From: Sipunculus nudus
Lineage: Eukaryota > Annelida > Sipuncula > Golfingiida > Sipunculidae
Direction: 5' to 3'
DNA length: 64,000 nt
Assembly (NCBI GenBank): GCA_026874595.1
Contig: CM049314.1
Span: forward strand, 4,500,229-4,564,228
Below are positions 62,509 to 64,000 of the stretch, in pieces (positions within the stretch are counted from its first letter, which is position 1; every line of letters begins with the position of its first letter). A program made the position numbers and the translations under genes. Below the pieces are notes generated by a model. That model did not search any database and was not told where the DNA came from. It was given only the letters and a program-made list of their open reading frames with translations.

Positions 62509-62512
62509 GAGC
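62425..62512. repeat. (TA)n-(GA)n microsatellite
   Basis: TA run followed directly by a GA run of nearly 60 bases, just outside the transposon tip and 70 bases before gene B exon 4. Confidence 0.95.
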
Positions 62513-62583
62513 ATCAAATGAAAGAGTTCATGTGCCTTTGCATATATTCTGCAAGTAGACCCTATCACATTGTTCATTTGTAG

Positions 62584-62667
62584 TCGATCTGGAAGTTAAA
62601 AACAGTCCAAAGGATATACAGGCCATCAAGAAGACCAGAAACTTCTACAAATCATGCATGAAAACAG
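62584..62667 (+). CDS. Gene B exon 4: FYKSCM segment
   Basis: An 84-nt exon, acceptor TTTGTAG, donor GTACGA (phase 1 in, 1 out). It encodes DLEVKNSPKDIQAIKKTRNF then YKSCMKT. It is open and 93% identical to gene A exon 4. It joins in frame to either exon 3 copy 1 or directly to exon 2. Confidence 0.92.
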
Positions 62668-63736
62668 GTACGAGCAAAATGTTTGCCATATCTAATTAAC
62701 CTAGCATTATGTTCCATCCCTTTGACCTAATTATGCTAATGAGCAGAAAAAACGCTCCTACACAGAAGGTTGTCCAAGTCTTTGCTTGTGAGAGTTGTTT
62801 ATAAGAAAATAGTGACCTCACATAGACGTCGCAAAGGTCGGTCTCATATGAGGTCGCATTGGTTTACGTCATCAGCTGGAATCGCTTTGACTCTGATATA
62901 CTGATATCTTTGTATAAAAAATCCTGGAAAATCATGCACGTTTCTGCTTGGGAGAATCGCCCAAATTATGCAAATTTTGCCTTTGTCAGGTTAAAGACTG
63001 TATATCTCACCAACGGTATTTTGATTGGTTTCTAGCAATATGCGATTTAGCTCACATAGAGTTCAAGGTTCAGTCAGTTATGGCTTGGTGCTATGATAAA
63101 ATAATTATATAAGAATTATAAAAAATTACACAGGGAAAGACTAAATAATAATAACAGTTTAACAATATGCTTATTATATAAAATAACAAAAATATAAGTG
63201 AATGTTTAAACGCATATGAAATCCGTGAATCGTCGTCACGCATTACATTATTGATACATTTTTGCGCGATAAGAGAACAAATACTGATTTTTATAAGGTA
63301 GCAACAGGTATCAGAATGTTAAAGGATAAACCATTTTAGGATATCATTCTTGCAAACAGGTACGATATCTCATGCCTGTAATACTTACTTTATGCGTGGT
63401 ATGTAATTGTTATCCAAATTAAATGAACAGAATTATACACAGAAACGGATCCAGAGGACCGTCCAGGAGGTCCCGACCCACCAACCCCTCACCCCCCCCC
63501 CCTCCCCACACAAACACACACCTTTTCAGCCGCCATAAATTCTTTAAGGCTTTCAAACCAAGTTTTGCGGCCTGCCCCCCCCCCCGCCATTTTTTTGCCG
63601 GACCCAGAGACCTTTTTAAGGTTTAGTCATTATAGTCATCCTGGGTTGGACCCCTCTTTTTCCTAAATCCTGGATCCCCCCTGATTCAAAGCATGTTTTA
63701 TAAAAATGTTGTTGATTGAAGATTTATATATGTATT

Positions 63737-63801
<65 letters not shown>

Positions 63802-63817
63802 ACATATAATTGGTTAG
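62668..63817 (+). other. Gene B intron 4
   Basis: A 1.15 kb intron. It holds two 11-base poly(C) runs (63492-63502 and 63575-63585) and a broken (TA)n tract at 63725-63799 just before exon 5. The Pro-rich open frame over the C runs is an artefact. Confidence 0.7.
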
Positions 63818-64000
63818 GTTACCTGGAAAAGAATGGTGTGAATGAGCTTCGTGGGCATGCAAGGACAATTTACGGAGGATGGCCCATGATTAGCCAACCA
63901 GTCTCTCCAAAGTTTAAGAAAATCGAAGATGTTATGGTTGCCATGGTAAAAATGTATATCAGAGCAGTCCTCACAGTGGAGGCGATCAGCTTTTTTGGAA
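63818..64000 (+). CDS. Gene B exon 5 (partial, runs off the right edge)
   Basis: Acceptor TTGGTTAG, phase 1 in. It encodes YLEKNGVNELRGHARTIYGG, then WPMISQPVSPKFKKIEDVM and onward to the edge with no stop in 183 bases. It aligns to gene A exon 5 with about 17 changes in 60 residues. Several replace charged or small residues (K to N, G to R, T to G), which would suit relaxed constraint. Confidence 0.92.

Larger units (their letters stand above)
34264..64000 (+). other. Gene B locus: secreted M13 paralogue, partial, probably inactive
   Basis: Exons 1 (34264), 2 (35085), 4 (62584) and part of 5 (63818) keep open frames and the same phases as gene A. Exon 3 is duplicated (41751 and 48638), and both copies share an in-frame TAA. 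Reading through either copy ends the protein after 53 residues, just past the signal peptide. Exon 3 has phase 1 at both ends, so skipping it would restore an open frame lacking 54 residues that contain DPCDDFYKYSCGNW, which is needed for the M13 fold. Intron 3 has grown to about 14 kb. The gene is either a young pseudogene or makes a non-standard product. Confidence 0.85.

Noticed and set aside
63423-63626. Pro/His-rich frame before gene B exon 5
   Set aside because: Produced by poly(C) runs in the intron.
1-64000. CRISPR arrays, bacterial operons, rRNA or tRNA genes
   Set aside because: None seen: regular short repeats are satellites or microsatellites, genes are spliced, and no tRNA cloverleaf or rRNA core was recognised by eye.

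Overview
The window is animal nuclear DNA: AT-rich, intron-rich, with GT-AG splice sites, long (TA)n microsatellites and several families of transposable elements. The mix (Penelope-like GIY-YIG element, a decayed DNA transposon resembling Academ, a decayed non-LTR element, long inverted-repeat elements) and the protein content suggest a marine invertebrate, most likely a mollusc or other lophotrochozoan. The species cannot be read from the sequence.

Two paralogous genes of the M13 (neprilysin / endothelin-converting enzyme) metallopeptidase family lie head to head. Gene A runs on the minus strand from its start codon at 27551 to the left edge. Fifteen coding exons can be joined with matching phases into 567 uninterrupted codons, from a signal peptide to the segment just before the zinc-binding HExxH helix, which lies beyond base 1. 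Gene B runs on the plus strand from 34264 off the right edge. It has exons 1, 2, 4 and part of 5, at the same exon boundaries and phases as gene A. Its exon 3 is present twice, inside a 6.9 kb tandem duplication, and both copies carry the same in-frame stop. Both genes start with a short signal-peptide exon and have no membrane anchor, so secreted enzymes are expected. Gene B is either a pseudogene or makes an exon-3-skipped product, because exon 3 is phase-symmetric.

Layout: 1-8 kb, compact 3' exons of gene A with many (TA)n tracts, one small MITE and a triplicated 3' splice site. 8.5-12.6 kb, an inverted-repeat element with a 118-bp hairpin satellite core and a nested dead retrotransposon. 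16-16.5 kb, a 163-bp tandem repeat carrying octamer motifs. 16.8-20.6 kb, a 3.8 kb element with 1 kb terminal inverted repeats. 20.7-27.6 kb, exons 4 to 1 of gene A. 27.6-34.3 kb, the shared upstream region. 34.3-35.1 kb, exons 1-2 of gene B. 35.6-36.9 kb, an inverted-repeat element. 36.9-50.7 kb, the tandem duplication. 43.3-52.3 kb, a ~330-bp repeat whose units carry CTCF-like motifs. 53.1-54 kb, a Penelope-like fragment. 54.3-62.4 kb, a large decayed DNA transposon with transposase-like and XPG/PIN-like nuclease segments. 62.6-64 kb, exons 4-5 of gene B.

All exon limits come from reading splice signals, phase and protein similarity by eye. Family names for the transposons rest on remembered motifs, not on searches.
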